NCBI RefSeq assembly: GCF_027947535.2
Contig: NZ_JAAGKO020000025.1
Span: 1-64,000, forward strand
From: Streptantibioticus silvisoli
Lineage (GTDB): Bacteria > Actinomycetota > Actinomycetes > Streptomycetales > Streptomycetaceae
Direction of reading: 5' to 3'
Length of the DNA: 64,000 nucleotides
The notes under the pieces were generated by a model that saw only the letters and a program-made list of their open reading frames with translations, did no database searches and had not been told where the DNA came from. The position numbers and the translations under genes were made by a program. Below, piece after piece: positions 1 through 9,452 of this stretch (its first letter is position 1; each line of letters opens with the position of its first letter).

Positions 1-565
1 GGGGCGGGGGCGCGGCGCGGAGGAGTGGTTCGGGGGGCCGGTCGGCTCGGGGGCGCGGTCGGTCGCCGCGAGACGGGTGACGGGTAACGGGTGACCGTTG
101 ACCGGTGGACGTGACCGGCGACGTGGGCACCCGGTGGGGCGGCGACCCGCCGCGACGTGCGCACCGGTGAGTCGTCGGCGGCCCGGTCGCGGTAGCGCCG
201 GTGAACGGCGGCCCGGACGCGGTGGAGCGACTCCCGCCTGTGTCGGTGGCCACGGCCTTCCCGCGCGGCGGGTTCCGGTGCGGCCGCACCGCACGCGGTC
301 GGCGGCGCCGGCCGCCATGACGACGGCCGGCGCCCGCTCCGGCCCCGGCACCTGTCAGGCGGTCAGCCGCCGATCCGCCGGGCCGTCCCCCGTCGCGAAC
401 GCGTCAGGCCGTCACCCCACACCCCTCACCCCTCCCCTCACCCGCAAAGCCGTCATCCCTCCCGGCAGGCCACCACCTCGCCACCCCCGCCGACCCGTCA
501 TCCCGCCGACCCGCCGCGCCGTCCCGTCCATCCCCACGCCATCAGCCCATCAGCCCATCGCCCCA
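1..565. other. non-coding left flank
   Basis: I see no gene here. Open frames crossing it on the plus strand are antisense shadows of the PKS gene and lack family similarity. It holds short degenerate repeats: GGGTGAC/GGGTAAC units near 68-93 and C-rich CACCCCTC units near 420-440. It lies downstream of the minus-strand PKS-like gene and probably contains its 3' end signals, but no clear terminator stem is visible. Confidence 0.5.
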
Positions 566-571
566 TCAGCC
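540..571. repeat. 8-bp tandem repeat over PKS stop codon
   Basis: Four consecutive 8-bp units (CATCAGCC, CATCAGCC, CATCGCCC, CATCAGCC) run across and past the stop codon of the PKS-like gene. Slippage here could change the C-terminus or the 3' end of the transcript. Confidence 0.7.
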
Positions 572-3500
572 CGTCAGGCCGGCGATCCGGGCGCCGAGCA
601 GTCGCACGGTCGGGTCCTCCACCAGCGCGGTCACCGGCAGCGGGACGCCGAAGACGTCCGCGAGACGGGCGGCGAGGTGGACAGCGGTCGCCGAATGGCC
701 GCCCAGTTCGAAGAAGTTGTCGTCGGCGCCGATCCCGGTGAGGTCGAGGGCGGCGGCGAGCAGGCCGGCAACGGTGGTCTCCACACCCTCGGCCGGTTCG
801 ACGAACGGGGTGGCCAGGGCGGAACGGTCCCGGTGGCCGGACGCACCGCCGCCGACGGCGTCCCGCGCCGGGCGGTCGACGGTGCGCGGGGCCGGGTCCT
901 CGCCGGGCGGCCGGGTGAAGACGGTGGCGTGGGCGGGGTCGGCGGCGGCGAGCACGCGGCCGGCCAGGTCGGTGCCGGTGCCGTCCGGCTCCGCGGCTTC
1001 CGCGCCGGCGAGGTCGGCGTGCACGACGGTCCACACGCCGTCGCCGCGCAGCCGCGCCACCCGCGCGTACGCCTCCAGTGCGGCGGCGGCCGGCCCGGAA
1101 CCGGTCGGGTGCAGGGCGACGCGCCGGGTGGCCCGGTCGCCCAGCGCGGCCTGGAGCGCGTGGAATCCGCGCACGACCGCCGCGCAGTCGTCGGCCTCCC
1201 CCGGTTCCACGGTGTGGACGACCAGGTCGAGGCGGCCGACGGCGTCGGTCGCCGCGCGGACCGCCTCCCGCAGTCCGGCACCGTCGCCGGTCGCCACGGG
1301 GACGGTGACGACGGTGGCGCCGCGGCTTTCCAGGTCGAGGACGTCGGGTGTCCGGCGATCGTCCGGGCCGGAACCGCTCCGGTCGCGCGGCGGCAGGGCG
1401 GTGGGGGTGGTCAGCACCAGCCGGCAGCCGTACGCGGACGCCAGGTGCCGGGCGACGGCCAGGCCGCCGCCGTGCAGGCCGCCGGTGATCAACACCACGT
1501 CGTCCGGCAGGAGTTGGGGCGGGCTGGCGTCGGGGTCGGCCGGCGGGTGCGGCTCGTGGCCGAGCAGCCAGGTGCCGCCGCTGCGCACCGCGCGCCGGCC
1601 GGCGCGCGGGTCCACGGCACCGGCCAGCACCTGATCGGTGTCGGTGTCGGCGTCGCCGCCGGTGCCGGGGTCGGTGTCGATGTGCCGCAGGCCGCCGAGC
1701 GCGCCGCCGAACCCGGGTGCGGGGACCGCGGCGGCCAGGGCGGCGTGTTCGGGGTGGGTGAGGTCGGGGCCCAGCACGCCGACCGCTCCGCGGGTGAGCA
1801 GGACCAGTTCCGCGGGTGGCAGGTCGCTGTCGGCCAGTGCCCGCAGGAGTGCGGTGGCCGAGCGCAGTCCCCGGTCCTGCTCGGCGTCGAAGTGCGCGAC
1901 GCCCGCGCCGGGCGGTGAGGCCAGGCTGAAGCCGTGCACGATCGTGCGCGGGGCGGTGGTCAGCGAGCGCAGCAACGCGGCCGGGTCGCCGGGCTCGGCG
2001 GGGCGGACCGTGAAGTCGCCGAAGTCGTCGGCGGCGAGGGCCGGGCCGGGGCGCACCACGGCGACCTCGGCGCCGGCGTGGACAAGCCGGTCGGCGAGCG
2101 CCTCGGCGCGGTCCTCCGCGGCGAACACCAGCCACGGTCCCGCCAGGCGCAGCCGCTGGTCGAGGCCGGCGACGGGCTGGGGGTGCTGGCGCCAGACCGG
2201 ACCGTGGAGGCGGTCGCCGGCCGCGCCGCGCGCCCCGGCCCGGGGAGCCGGGGCGGCCGGATCGGGGGCGTCGATCCAGTGCCGCCGGCGCTGGAACGGG
2301 TAGGTGGGCAGCGGGACCCGGCGACCACGACCGCGGTGCAGGGCCGGCCAGTCGATCACGGCGCCGGCCTGCCACAGCCGGGCCAGCGCGCCCAGCAGCC
2401 AGCCGTCCGCCGGGCCGGCGTCCGGCGCGACGAGCAGTTCCTCGCCGCCGGGGGTGCCCGCGGGGCCCGTGTCGTCGGCGAGCCGTACGCCGAGCCGGGT
2501 CAGTGCGGCGGCCAGCCCGGCCAGCGCGCCGGCCCGGCCGCCCGGGTCCGCCCCGGCGGCCTCGGGGTCCGGGGCGAGCAACCGGCGGGTGGCGGCGGCC
2601 AGTTCGGGCCACCACGCGTCGGGGACCGCGTCGCCCGCGACGAGCCGTACCCGCGGATCGCGCCGGCGGGTCTCGCCGTCGATCCACCGGTCCGGGTCGG
2701 CGAGCGCGGCCAGGGCGTCGGCGTGGTCGCGGCAGACCACCGCGCGGCGCAGCCCGAACCGTCCCCGGGAGACCTGGAGGGTGTACGCGACGTCGGCGAG
2801 GTCCTCGTCCGGGTGCCGCGCGAGGTGGTCGCGCAGCCGGCGCGTGGTGTCGGCCAGCGCGGCCGGGTCGCCGGCGGAGAAGGTCAGCAGGTGCGGGTCG
2901 GCGCCGGCCGGACGCGGCGGCCGGGGCGGCGCCTCCTCCAGCACCACGTGCGCGTTGGTGCCGCCCACGCCGAACGAGCTGACCCCGGCCCGGCGCGGTT
3001 CGGGGCCGGCCGGCCAGGGGCGGTCCTCGGGCAGCACGGTGAAGGTGTCGGCGGCTGCGGCCAGTGCCGGGTTGGGGGTGCGGAAGCCCGGCACGGCGGG
3101 CAGCGTCCGGTCGCGCAGGCTCAGCGCGGCGGACAGCAGGCCGGTGACGCCCGCGGCCCGGTCCAGGTGGCCGATGCTGGGCTTGACCGAGCCAAGGACG
3201 CAGCGGCCGTCGCGCCGGGTGCCGAACGCCCGGCTCAGGGCGGCCAGTTCGATGGAGTCGCCGAGCGGGGTGCCGACCGCGTGGCACTCGACGTAGCCGA
3301 CGGACTGCGGCTTGACGCCGGCGACGGCCAGCGCGGTCTCGATCACCTCGGTCTGGCCGACGACGCCCGGCGCACCGTAACCGGCGCGGTCGGCGCCGTC
3401 GTTGTCGACGGCCGAGCCGATGATCACCGCGTGGACATGGTCGCCGTCGGCCATCGCGTCGGTCAGCCGCTTCAGGGCGACGATCGCGACGCCCGATCCC

Positions 3501-4222
3501 ATGACGGTGCCGTTGGCGTCCGCGTCCAGGCTGCGCACCCGCCCGTCCGGCGAGAGGATGCCGCCCTCCTCGTACCGGTAGCCGGCGGGCTGCGGCAGCG
3601 GCAGCGCGGCGCCGCCGGCCAGCGCCATGTCGCACTCGTAGGTCAGCAGGCTCTGGCAGGCCAGGTGCACCGCCACCAGGGAGGTCGAGCAGAAGGTCTG
3701 CACGGTCGTGCTGGGGCCGCGCAGGCCGAGCTTGTAGGAGACCAGGGAGGTGAGCGAGTCACGCTCGATCCCGGCCGCCATCAGCTGCTTGCCGCCGGGT
3801 TCGCGGGCCAGGCCGGGGACGTTGTCGATCAGGTAGTCGGGGAAGGCGGCACCGGCGAAGACGCCCACCGTGGCGCCGGGGTCGGTGGGGCAGTAGCCGG
3901 CGTGTTCCAGGGCCTCCCAGGAGCACTCCAGCAGCAGCCGGTGGTGCGGTTCCGTCGTCGCGGCCTCACGCGGGCCGAATCCGAAGGCGGCGGCGTCCAG
4001 CAGGTCCAGGCCGGCCACCGGCCCGCCGACGCGGACGTAGGCGGGGTCCGCGCGCAGGGCCGGATCGACACCGGCGGCCGCGAGTTCGGCCTCGGTGATC
4101 TCCCGCAGCCCGCCCTTCCCGGCGCGCAGGTTGCGCCACAACTCCTCGACGCCGGTGGCGCCCGGAAAGCGGCCGGCCATGCCGACGATGGCCACGGCCG
4201 CGTCACTGACTGGTTCGGTCAC
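566..4222 (-). CDS. AT-less polyketide synthase: KS, KR-like, carrier
   Basis: A 1218-aa modular PKS-type protein. The N-terminal ketosynthase (about 8-440) has Cys178 in TFCSTSLVAVHLA, His314 in VECHAVGT and His352 in SVKPSIGHL, so the C-H-H triad is intact. The usual KS-AT linker follows and then directly the post-AT motif VPLPTYPFQRRRHW (near 610). No acyltransferase GHSxGE is present, so the AT has been lost. A ketoreductase-like region (about 640-1120) keeps a glycine-rich GGLHGGG loop, but the catalytic Ser/Tyr region is poorly conserved, so activity is doubtful. The C-terminal carrier domain has FFELGGHSATAV with Ser1177. The GTG start is chosen because GAAGGGGGAG lies just upstream and KS homology begins there. 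It would need malonyl loading in trans. It is the last gene before the left edge, behind the exporter genes. Confidence 0.88.
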   Translation of the reverse strand: MTEPVSDAAVAIVGMAGRFPGATGVEELWRNLRAGKGGLREITEAELAAAGVDPALRADPAYVRVGGPVAGLDLLDAAAFGFGPREAATTEPHHRLLLECSWEALEHAGYCPTDPGATVGVFAGAAFPDYLIDNVPGLAREPGGKQLMAAGIERDSLTSLVSYKLGLRGPSTTVQTFCSTSLVAVHLACQSLLTYECDMALAGGAALPLPQPAGYRYEEGGILSPDGRVRSLDADANGTVMGSGVAIVALKRLTDAMADGDHVHAVIIGSAVDNDGADRAGYGAPGVVGQTEVIETALAVAGVKPQSVGYVECHAVGTPLGDSIELAALSRAFGTRRDGRCVLGSVKPSIGHLDRAAGVTGLLSAALSLRDRTLPAVPGFRTPNPALAAAADTFTVLPEDRPWPAGPEPRRAGVSSFGVGGTNAHVVLEEAPPRPPRPAGADPHLLTFSAGDPAALADTTRRLRDHLARHPDEDLADVAYTLQVSRGRFGLRRAVVCRDHADALAALADPDRWIDGETRRRDPRVRLVAGDAVPDAWWPELAAATRRLLAPDPEAAGADPGGRAGALAGLAAALTRLGVRLADDTGPAGTPGGEELLVAPDAGPADGWLLGALARLWQAGAVIDWPALHRGRGRRVPLPTYPFQRRRHWIDAPDPAAPAPRAGARGAAGDRLHGPVWRQHPQPVAGLDQRLRLAGPWLVFAAEDRAEALADRLVHAGAEVAVVRPGPALAADDFGDFTVRPAEPGDPAALLRSLTTAPRTIVHGFSLASPPGAGVAHFDAEQDRGLRSATALLRALADSDLPPAELVLLTRGAVGVLGPDLTHPEHAALAAAVPAPGFGGALGGLRHIDTDPGTGGDADTDTDQVLAGAVDPRAGRRAVRSGGTWLLGHEPHPPADPDASPPQLLPDDVVLITGGLHGGGLAVARHLASAYGCRLVLTTPTALPPRDRSGSGPDDRRTPDVLDLESRGATVVTVPVATGDGAGLREAVRAATDAVGRLDLVVHTVEPGEADDCAAVVRGFHALQAALGDRATRRVALHPTGSGPAAAALEAYARVARLRGDGVWTVVHADLAGAEAAEPDGTGTDLAGRVLAAADPAHATVFTRPPGEDPAPRTVDRPARDAVGGGASGHRDRSALATPFVEPAEGVETTVAGLLAAALDLTGIGADDNFFELGGHSATAVHLAARLADVFGVPLPVTALVEDPTVRLLGARIAGLTG

Positions 4223-4275
4223 GGTGAACTCCCCCTTCGTCGTTGGCCGTTCGCGGTCCGGGTGGACCGCATCGC

Positions 4276-5031
4276 TCACACCAGGCGGCTGCGGCCCCAG
4301 CCACGGGCGAGGCGGTAGCTGGCGAAGGTGCCGGCGACGAGAGCGATCCCGAGGCAGACCAGCGCGGGGCGCAGGGTGTCGGCGGTGCGGCCCTCGACAG
4401 CCGAGCGGATCATCCCCAGTCCCCAGTACCCGGGCGAGAACGGCGCGACGGCCTGGGCCCAGCCGGGCATCAGGCTCACCGGCAGCAGGGCGCCGCCGAT
4501 CGAGCTGATGGCGATCGACCCCACGTCGGAGGCCATCATCAGGTCGCCGCGGCTGCGGACCAGCGTCGCCAGCGCGGAGCCCATCGTCATCAGGGTGAAG
4601 CCCCACACCGCCATCGCCAGTGCCAGCAGGCCGATCGACCGCGGCACGGGCATGCCGACGACGAGGCAGCCGTAGACCACCAGCACCGTCTGCTGGAACA
4701 TCAGGACGGCGAAGACCGGCAGGGCCTTGCCGATGAGCAGTTCGGCCCGGGTCGCCCGGCTGGCGCGCAGCCGGTCCCAGGTGCGCCACTCGCGTTCGAC
4801 GAAGATCGCGTTGCCGACGATGGCCATGGCGAACACCGAGAACATCACCAGCTGGCCGGTGACCGTCTGGACCAGCCCGCCGCCCAGCGCCTTGGTGTAG
4901 AGGGGCTTGAACAGCACCATGAAGATCATGGGGGTCACCAGGTAGCTGACCAGCTGGGCCGGGTCGCGCAGCCGCAGGATCACGTTGTACTTGACCAGTG
5001 CCGCGGTGCGGTACAGGGAGTCAGTGGACAT
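4276..5031 (-). CDS. ABC-2 type transporter permease
   Basis: A 251-aa integral membrane protein with about six hydrophobic segments (for example LVSYLVTPMIFMVLF and the VFAVLMFQQTVLVVYGCLVVG region), typical of ABC-2/DrrB-like exporter permeases. The start is the ATG of MSTDSLYRT, which overlaps the end of the ATPase gene by 11 nt, so the pair is translationally coupled. It probably exports the cluster product and gives self-resistance. An in-frame ATG 11 codons upstream is possible but lies deeper inside the ATPase gene. Confidence 0.88.
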   Translation of the reverse strand: MSTDSLYRTAALVKYNVILRLRDPAQLVSYLVTPMIFMVLFKPLYTKALGGGLVQTVTGQLVMFSVFAMAIVGNAIFVEREWRTWDRLRASRATRAELLIGKALPVFAVLMFQQTVLVVYGCLVVGMPVPRSIGLLALAMAVWGFTLMTMGSALATLVRSRGDLMMASDVGSIAISSIGGALLPVSLMPGWAQAVAPFSPGYWGLGMIRSAVEGRTADTLRPALVCLGIALVAGTFASYRLARGWGRSRLV

Positions 5032-5854
5032 CGGCGGCCGCCAGGGAGCGATAGAGGTCGTCAAGGGTCGGGGGGTGCAGTTCGACCGAGTCGACCGGCC
5101 GCCGCACGGTGCGCAGCACTTCCAGCAGGGTCGAGGTCAGGTCGTTGGTGGACACCTGTACGGGACCGTCCGCCGCGCTCACCCGCACCTCGCCCGGTAG
5201 CCCGTCGAGCAGTTGCGCGCTGCTGCCGCGGGCGATCACCCGCCCCTTGGCGGCGACCGCGATGGTGGCGCGCAGTTCGGTCAGTTCGTTGAGGTAGTGA
5301 GTGGTGTAGACCACTGCGGCGCCGTCGTCGGCCCGTTGCCGCACCACGTCCAGCAGGGCCTGGCGGGTGTCCGGGTCGGCGCCGGCGGTCGGCTCGTCGA
5401 GCAGCAGCAGCGTGGGCCGGTGGATCAGGGCGGTCGCCGCCTGGGCGCGCCGCTGCTGGCCGCCGGACAGCAGTCCCGCCGGCCGGTCCAGGAAGCCGGT
5501 CAGCCGCAGCGCGCCGGACAGGTCGTCGATCTCGCGGCGCAGCGCGGCGCCGCGCAGTCCGGCCAGCTTGCCGTACAGGCGCAGGTGTTCGCGGACGGTG
5601 ATGGAGCGGTAGAGCGCGATGTGCTGCGGTGAGACACCGATGCGGTCGCGGGACTGCCCCGGCGGCCGTCCGTCGACCAGGACGACGCCGCCGTCCGGGC
5701 GGAGCAGTCCGGAGACCATCTCGACGAAGGTCGTCTTGCCGGCGCCGTTGTGGCCGACCAGCCCGGCGATCTCCCCGGCGGCGACTTCCAGGCTGAATCC
5801 GGCCAGCGCCTGTACCTCGGCGTACCGCTTGGTGAGGTCGATGGCTTGCAGCAA
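5021..5854 (-). CDS. ABC transporter ATP-binding protein
   Basis: A 277-aa nucleotide-binding subunit of the DrrA type. Walker A is GHNGAGKTT (about 34-42), the signature is LLSGGQQRR (about 128-136), and Walker B is LLLLDEPTAGAD (about 149-160). The H-loop is TTHYLNE. The C-terminal 70 residues match the accessory tail of drug-exporting ABC-2 ATPases. The start is a TTG preceded at 5 nt by AAGGAG; longer in-frame extensions upstream are low-complexity Pro/Arg sequence. It pairs with the overlapping permease. Confidence 0.87.
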   Translation of the reverse strand: MLQAIDLTKRYAEVQALAGFSLEVAAGEIAGLVGHNGAGKTTFVEMVSGLLRPDGGVVLVDGRPPGQSRDRIGVSPQHIALYRSITVREHLRLYGKLAGLRGAALRREIDDLSGALRLTGFLDRPAGLLSGGQQRRAQAATALIHRPTLLLLDEPTAGADPDTRQALLDVVRQRADDGAAVVYTTHYLNELTELRATIAVAAKGRVIARGSSAQLLDGLPGEVRVSAADGPVQVSTNDLTSTLLEVLRTVRRPVDSVELHPPTLDDLYRSLAAADVH

Positions 5855-6241
5855 GGGCACTCCTTGGTTGGGCCGGGCGGGCAGCCGCACCGGGGCCGCA
5901 CGGTCTCCCCGGTCACCGTGGCACGGCGCCCCGGCTGGCGGAACGGGTCCGCGGCGGCACAAACGGCCGGTCCCGGGCGGCCGACGGGCGCCGGAACGTG
6001 TCCGGGGGCGCCGGACGCGCCGGCGGGCGGCGCGCCATCCGCGGTGCGGGGCGCTGGGGGTACGGGGTCGTGCGCGGCGTTCGGGGTGAGACGTGCGGTG
6101 CGGCGGGGGCGTTCGGCGCGGGGCGTCCCGGGGCGGCCGTGTCCGGCGCGAGCCGTCCCGCGCGGGGCATTTGACGCGGCACGTCCCCCGCACGGCGCCC
6201 GGCGCGCGGGCTCCCGTCCGCGACGCACCGGCGCCGTCCGG
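5855..6241. other. intergenic region, no gene seen
   Basis: The stretch lies between the AMP-ligase stop and the ABC ATPase start. All frames are Arg/Pro/Gly-rich and look non-coding. It must hold the leader and possibly a promoter for the exporter/PKS genes. I see no clear -35/-10 pair. Confidence 0.4.
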
Positions 6242-7852
6242 TCAGCCGGGGGCCGGCATGCTGTGCAGGGAGCGGCGCAGGGCGACGACGTCGAACTTGC
6301 CGTTGGCCGAGCGGGGCAGCCGGTCGAGGATGTCGATGTGCGACGGCAGCATGTACGCGGGCAGTTCGCGGGCCAGCGCGCGCGACAGCGTCTGCGGTGT
6401 CAGGCCGGGATCGCGCGGTGCGACGACGAGGCCGACGCGGTGGCCGAGCCGGTCGTCCTCGATCCCCAGGGCCACCGCTTCGCCCACCAGTCCCGTGGCG
6501 TAGGCCGCCTCCTCGATCTCGGCGGGGCTGATGCGATAACCGGAGGATTTGATCATCTCGTCCTCGCGGCCGACGAAGTACAAGAAGCCCTCCTCGTCGC
6601 GGTAGACCGTGTCGCCCGACCACACGGCGATCTCCGGCCGGGTGGCGCCGCCCGTGCCCGGCAGCGGGCGGAAGCGCTCCGCGCTGCGGACGGGGTCGTT
6701 CCAGTACCCGAGCGCCACCAGCGCGCCGCGGTGCACCAGTTCGCCGTGTTCGCCGGGTGCGCACGGCGAGCCGTCCGGGCGCAGCACCAGGATCTCCGCG
6801 TTGGGGATGGCCCGGCCGATCGAGCCCGGGCGCAGGTCGGCCTGGGCCGGGTCGAGGTAGGTGGAGCGGAACGCCTCGGTCAGCCCGTACATCAGGTACG
6901 GCTCGGCCGCCGGGAAGATCCGCCGGAGCCGGGCGAGCACCGGTCCCGGCATCCGGCCGCCGGTGTTGGCGAAGTACCGCAGCCGGGCGGTCGCCTCGGC
7001 GGGCCAGTCCTGCGCGACGAGTTGCAGCCACAGCGGCGGCACGCACGTCAGGGCGGTGATCCCGTGCCTGGCGCAGAGCCGCACGACGTCCCTGGCCACC
7101 AGGAAGTTCGCCAGCACCGCGTGGGCCCCGGCGATCAGCGACGTGGTCAGCTGGCTCAGCCCGGCGTCGAAGCTGAGCGGCAGCAGGGCGAGCACCGTGT
7201 CGTCCGGTCCGTGCCCGAGGTAGCCGGCCACGCTGGCGGCGCCGGCGAGGATGTTGCGGTGCGACAGCACCACGCCCTTCGGCCGGCCGGTGCTGCCGGA
7301 GGTGTACATGATGGCCGCGGCGTCCTGGTCGATGACCGCCGAGGCGGCGGGGACCGGGACGGGTTCGCAGCCGGCCGGCACGTCCCACGACAGCAGCCGG
7401 ACGCCCGGTCCGGCGGGCGGCTCATCGCCGGTGGCACCGACCAGCACCACGTGGTCGACGGACGTGCCGGGCGCCAGCACCGGGCGCACGATCGCCCACC
7501 GGTCGGCGGTGGTGATCACCACCCGCGGCGCGCAGTCCTCGATGACGTGGCCGATCTGGCGGGTGCGCAGCAGCGGGTTCGCCGGGACGAAGACCGCTCC
7601 GGCCGCGGAGACGGCCAGCAGGGCGACGACCGTCTCGATCCGCTTGTCCGCGTAGACCACGACCCGGTCGCCGCGCCCGACCCCCAGCCCACGCAGCCCG
7701 TTGGCGAACCGGGCCACCCGGTCGGCCAGTTGACCGTACGTCAGGGTCTCGGAGCGGAAGGTGACCGCGGGGCGGTCCGGGTCTCCGCAGCCGGTCAGCC
7801 GGTCCACCCGCACCGGCGGGACCGCGCACCGGCCGCGGACCGGCTCACGCAT
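6242..7852 (-). CDS. AMP-dependent acyl-CoA/ACP ligase
   Basis: A 536-aa ANL-superfamily adenylating enzyme. It has the P-loop motif IMYTSGSTGRPKGVVLSHRN (about 186-205), YGLTEAFRST, SGDTVYRDEEGFLYFVGR and the C-terminal lysine motif RSANGKFD. It lacks a carrier or condensation domain. Its ATG lies inside the stop of the upstream ACP gene (8-nt overlap, ATGCGTGA), so it is expected to activate an acid and load that ACP. The overall motif pattern resembles fatty-acyl or acyl-ACP ligases more than amino-acid A domains. The substrate cannot be read from sequence. Confidence 0.85.
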   Translation of the reverse strand: MREPVRGRCAVPPVRVDRLTGCGDPDRPAVTFRSETLTYGQLADRVARFANGLRGLGVGRGDRVVVYADKRIETVVALLAVSAAGAVFVPANPLLRTRQIGHVIEDCAPRVVITTADRWAIVRPVLAPGTSVDHVVLVGATGDEPPAGPGVRLLSWDVPAGCEPVPVPAASAVIDQDAAAIMYTSGSTGRPKGVVLSHRNILAGAASVAGYLGHGPDDTVLALLPLSFDAGLSQLTTSLIAGAHAVLANFLVARDVVRLCARHGITALTCVPPLWLQLVAQDWPAEATARLRYFANTGGRMPGPVLARLRRIFPAAEPYLMYGLTEAFRSTYLDPAQADLRPGSIGRAIPNAEILVLRPDGSPCAPGEHGELVHRGALVALGYWNDPVRSAERFRPLPGTGGATRPEIAVWSGDTVYRDEEGFLYFVGREDEMIKSSGYRISPAEIEEAAYATGLVGEAVALGIEDDRLGHRVGLVVAPRDPGLTPQTLSRALARELPAYMLPSHIDILDRLPRSANGKFDVVALRRSLHSMPAPG

Positions 7853-8111
7853 CGGCGAACCGTTCCGGCGCGACGAGTCCGCCCACGACCTCCCACAGCG
7901 AGCCCACGGTGCCGAAGGTCTCCTCGGTGATCAGCTCGTCGGGCAGTTCGAGGCCGAAGGTGTCCTCCAGGTCGGTCAGCAGGCTCACGATCCCCATCGA
8001 GTTCAGGCCGAGCGCGGTGAGGTCGTCGCCGGCGGAGAATTCGTCGCTGTCGGCGTAGGGCAGGTGGGTCAGCAGGATCTTGCGGAAGGCGCCCGGTATG
8101 TCCGTCGTCAT
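7845..8111 (-). CDS. acyl carrier protein (ACP1)
   Basis: An 88-aa free-standing carrier protein. The phosphopantetheine site is LGLNSMGIVSLL with Ser38, and the usual Asp before Ser is Asn. The helices ITEETFGTVGSLWEVV fit the ACP fold. The start ATG has GGAG 7 nt upstream. It is coupled to the ligase gene downstream. It faces the divergently transcribed regulator across a 276-bp spacer. Confidence 0.88.
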   Translation of the reverse strand: MTTDIPGAFRKILLTHLPYADSDEFSAGDDLTALGLNSMGIVSLLTDLEDTFGLELPDELITEETFGTVGSLWEVVGGLVAPERFADA

Positions 8112-8387
8112 CGTGATCTCCGTAGGTCGGGGCTTCGTCACCACAACTGGTCCGGCCGGTTTCCGCCTTGCCGGACGGCGGAGGCACCGCCACGCCTCGA
8201 GTCCACCACGCCGGGTATTCAACCGGCCATCGGGCGGCCATCGCCGCGCGGCACCGTCGCGGGGCGGTCGTGGTGGCGGGGCGATAGTGATCTTCACCGT
8301 TCCTCTACGGCGGGGCGGCGCCGATAGTGGCTCGATGTGGCCGTCTGCCACCGTGTGTCTCATTGGGAACATCTCTCGGGAGGCATC
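8112..8387. promoter_or_regulatory. divergent promoter region ACP1 / LuxR regulator
   Basis: A 276-bp spacer between divergent genes. The octamer CGATAGTG occurs twice, at 8282-8289 and 8322-8329, 40 bp apart. This is a candidate operator or pair of -10-like elements close to the regulator start. The regulator has a clear CGGGAGG ribosome site before its ATG. No promoter hexamers can be fixed with confidence. Confidence 0.45.
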
Positions 8388-9452
8388 ATGTCCGCGCTCA
8401 CAGGCTCGTTGACCGACCCGATCCCCGACCTCGACGCCCCGTCCGGGAGCGGCCGGCCGGCCGGTCCCGGCATCGACGACCGGGAGACCGCGGTGTACCG
8501 CTACGCCGTGCGGCGTGGCGCGATCACCTCACCGGAGGTGGCCGCGGCCGAACTGGGCCTGACCGAAAGCGAGGTGTTCACCGCCGTCACCCGGCTCGTC
8601 GAGCTGCACCTGCTGCGCACCGACGGATCCGCCGGGGACCGCCTGGTGGCGACCGACCCCGAGGTGGCGGCGAACCTGGTGATATCGCCGATCGAGCGGG
8701 CCATGTACCAACGGCGCGAACTCGCCGACAACCTGCGCGACCGCATCGACGCCATCACCCGGCCGGAGGCGGGCCCGGCCGAACCGGTCGGCTCGATCGA
8801 CGGCCTGGAGGGAACGGCCGAGATCCGCGGCCTGTTCAAGCTGGCCGGGGAGACCACCCGCGAAGAGGTGCTGGTGCTGCGGCCCAGCCACCACGACGAG
8901 GACCTGCTCGACGATCTGCTGGCGCCCTGTTACGCGCCGCTGGACCGGGGCGTCGCCGTCCGGGTGGTCTGCCCGCACCGCAGCCGGGCCGGCTTCGCCT
9001 CCCGCGCGAAGGCGAAGCGGCTGATCGACGACGGCGCGCAGATCCGCACGCTGAGCCACCTGCCGCAGGCGGCCGTGGTGTTCGACCGCACCCTCGCGGT
9101 GATGTTCTCCTCACCCCGGGCCGGTGAGCAGCCGACCGCCCGGCGCATCCGGGACCGCAACGTCGTGACGTACCTGGTCAACCTCTTCGACCAGCTGTGG
9201 GAGAACGCGACGCCCTTCGTCACCAGCGAACCGGGCTACGCCGACACCACCGACGACCTCCACCAGTCCATCGCCCGTCTCATGGCCCAGGGGCTGACCG
9301 ACGACGTGGTCGCCCGGCGCCTCGGCATGTCGGTGCGCACCTGCCGCCGGCACATCGCGACCCTGCTGCACGACCTGGACTCCGTCAGCCGCTTCCAGGC
9401 CGGCGTGCAGGCCGCCGCCCGCTTCACCATCAGCGCCCCGCCCACCGCCTGA
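8388..9452 (+). CDS. LuxR-family transcriptional regulator (TrmB-like N-terminus)
   Basis: A 354-aa regulator. The N-terminal winged-helix-like segment (about 22-75, ITSPEVAAAELGLTESEVFTAV) resembles TrmB-type domains. The centre is a phospholipase-D-like or effector fold of unclear ligand (about 130-235). The C-terminal LuxR helix-turn-helix is MAQGLTDDVVARRLGMSVRT (about 305-330). The ATG with GGGAGG upstream is preferred over an earlier in-frame ATG 17 codons away. It is the only plus-strand gene in the first 27 kb and is divergent to ACP1, so it is the best candidate for a cluster-specific regulator. No TTA codon was seen. Confidence 0.85.
   Translation: MSALTGSLTDPIPDLDAPSGSGRPAGPGIDDRETAVYRYAVRRGAITSPEVAAAELGLTESEVFTAVTRLVELHLLRTDGSAGDRLVATDPEVAANLVISPIERAMYQRRELADNLRDRIDAITRPEAGPAEPVGSIDGLEGTAEIRGLFKLAGETTREEVLVLRPSHHDEDLLDDLLAPCYAPLDRGVAVRVVCPHRSRAGFASRAKAKRLIDDGAQIRTLSHLPQAAVVFDRTLAVMFSSPRAGEQPTARRIRDRNVVTYLVNLFDQLWENATPFVTSEPGYADTTDDLHQSIARLMAQGLTDDVVARRLGMSVRTCRRHIATLLHDLDSVSRFQAGVQAAARFTISAPPTA

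Noticed and set aside
98..1918. Long plus-strand open frame (606 aa)
   Set aside because: Antisense shadow of the PKS-like gene; Arg/Gly/Pro-rich and without domains.
498..3635. Minus-strand frame of 1045 aa overlapping the PKS
   Set aside because: Alternative frame of the same GC-rich DNA, rich in Arg/Pro; the real frame has full KS motifs.
1934..4318. Plus-strand frame of 794 aa
   Set aside because: Antisense to KS; composition typical of shadow frames.
8327..9127. Second plus-strand frame over the regulator
   Set aside because: The other frame carries the helix-turn-helix and a good ribosome site.
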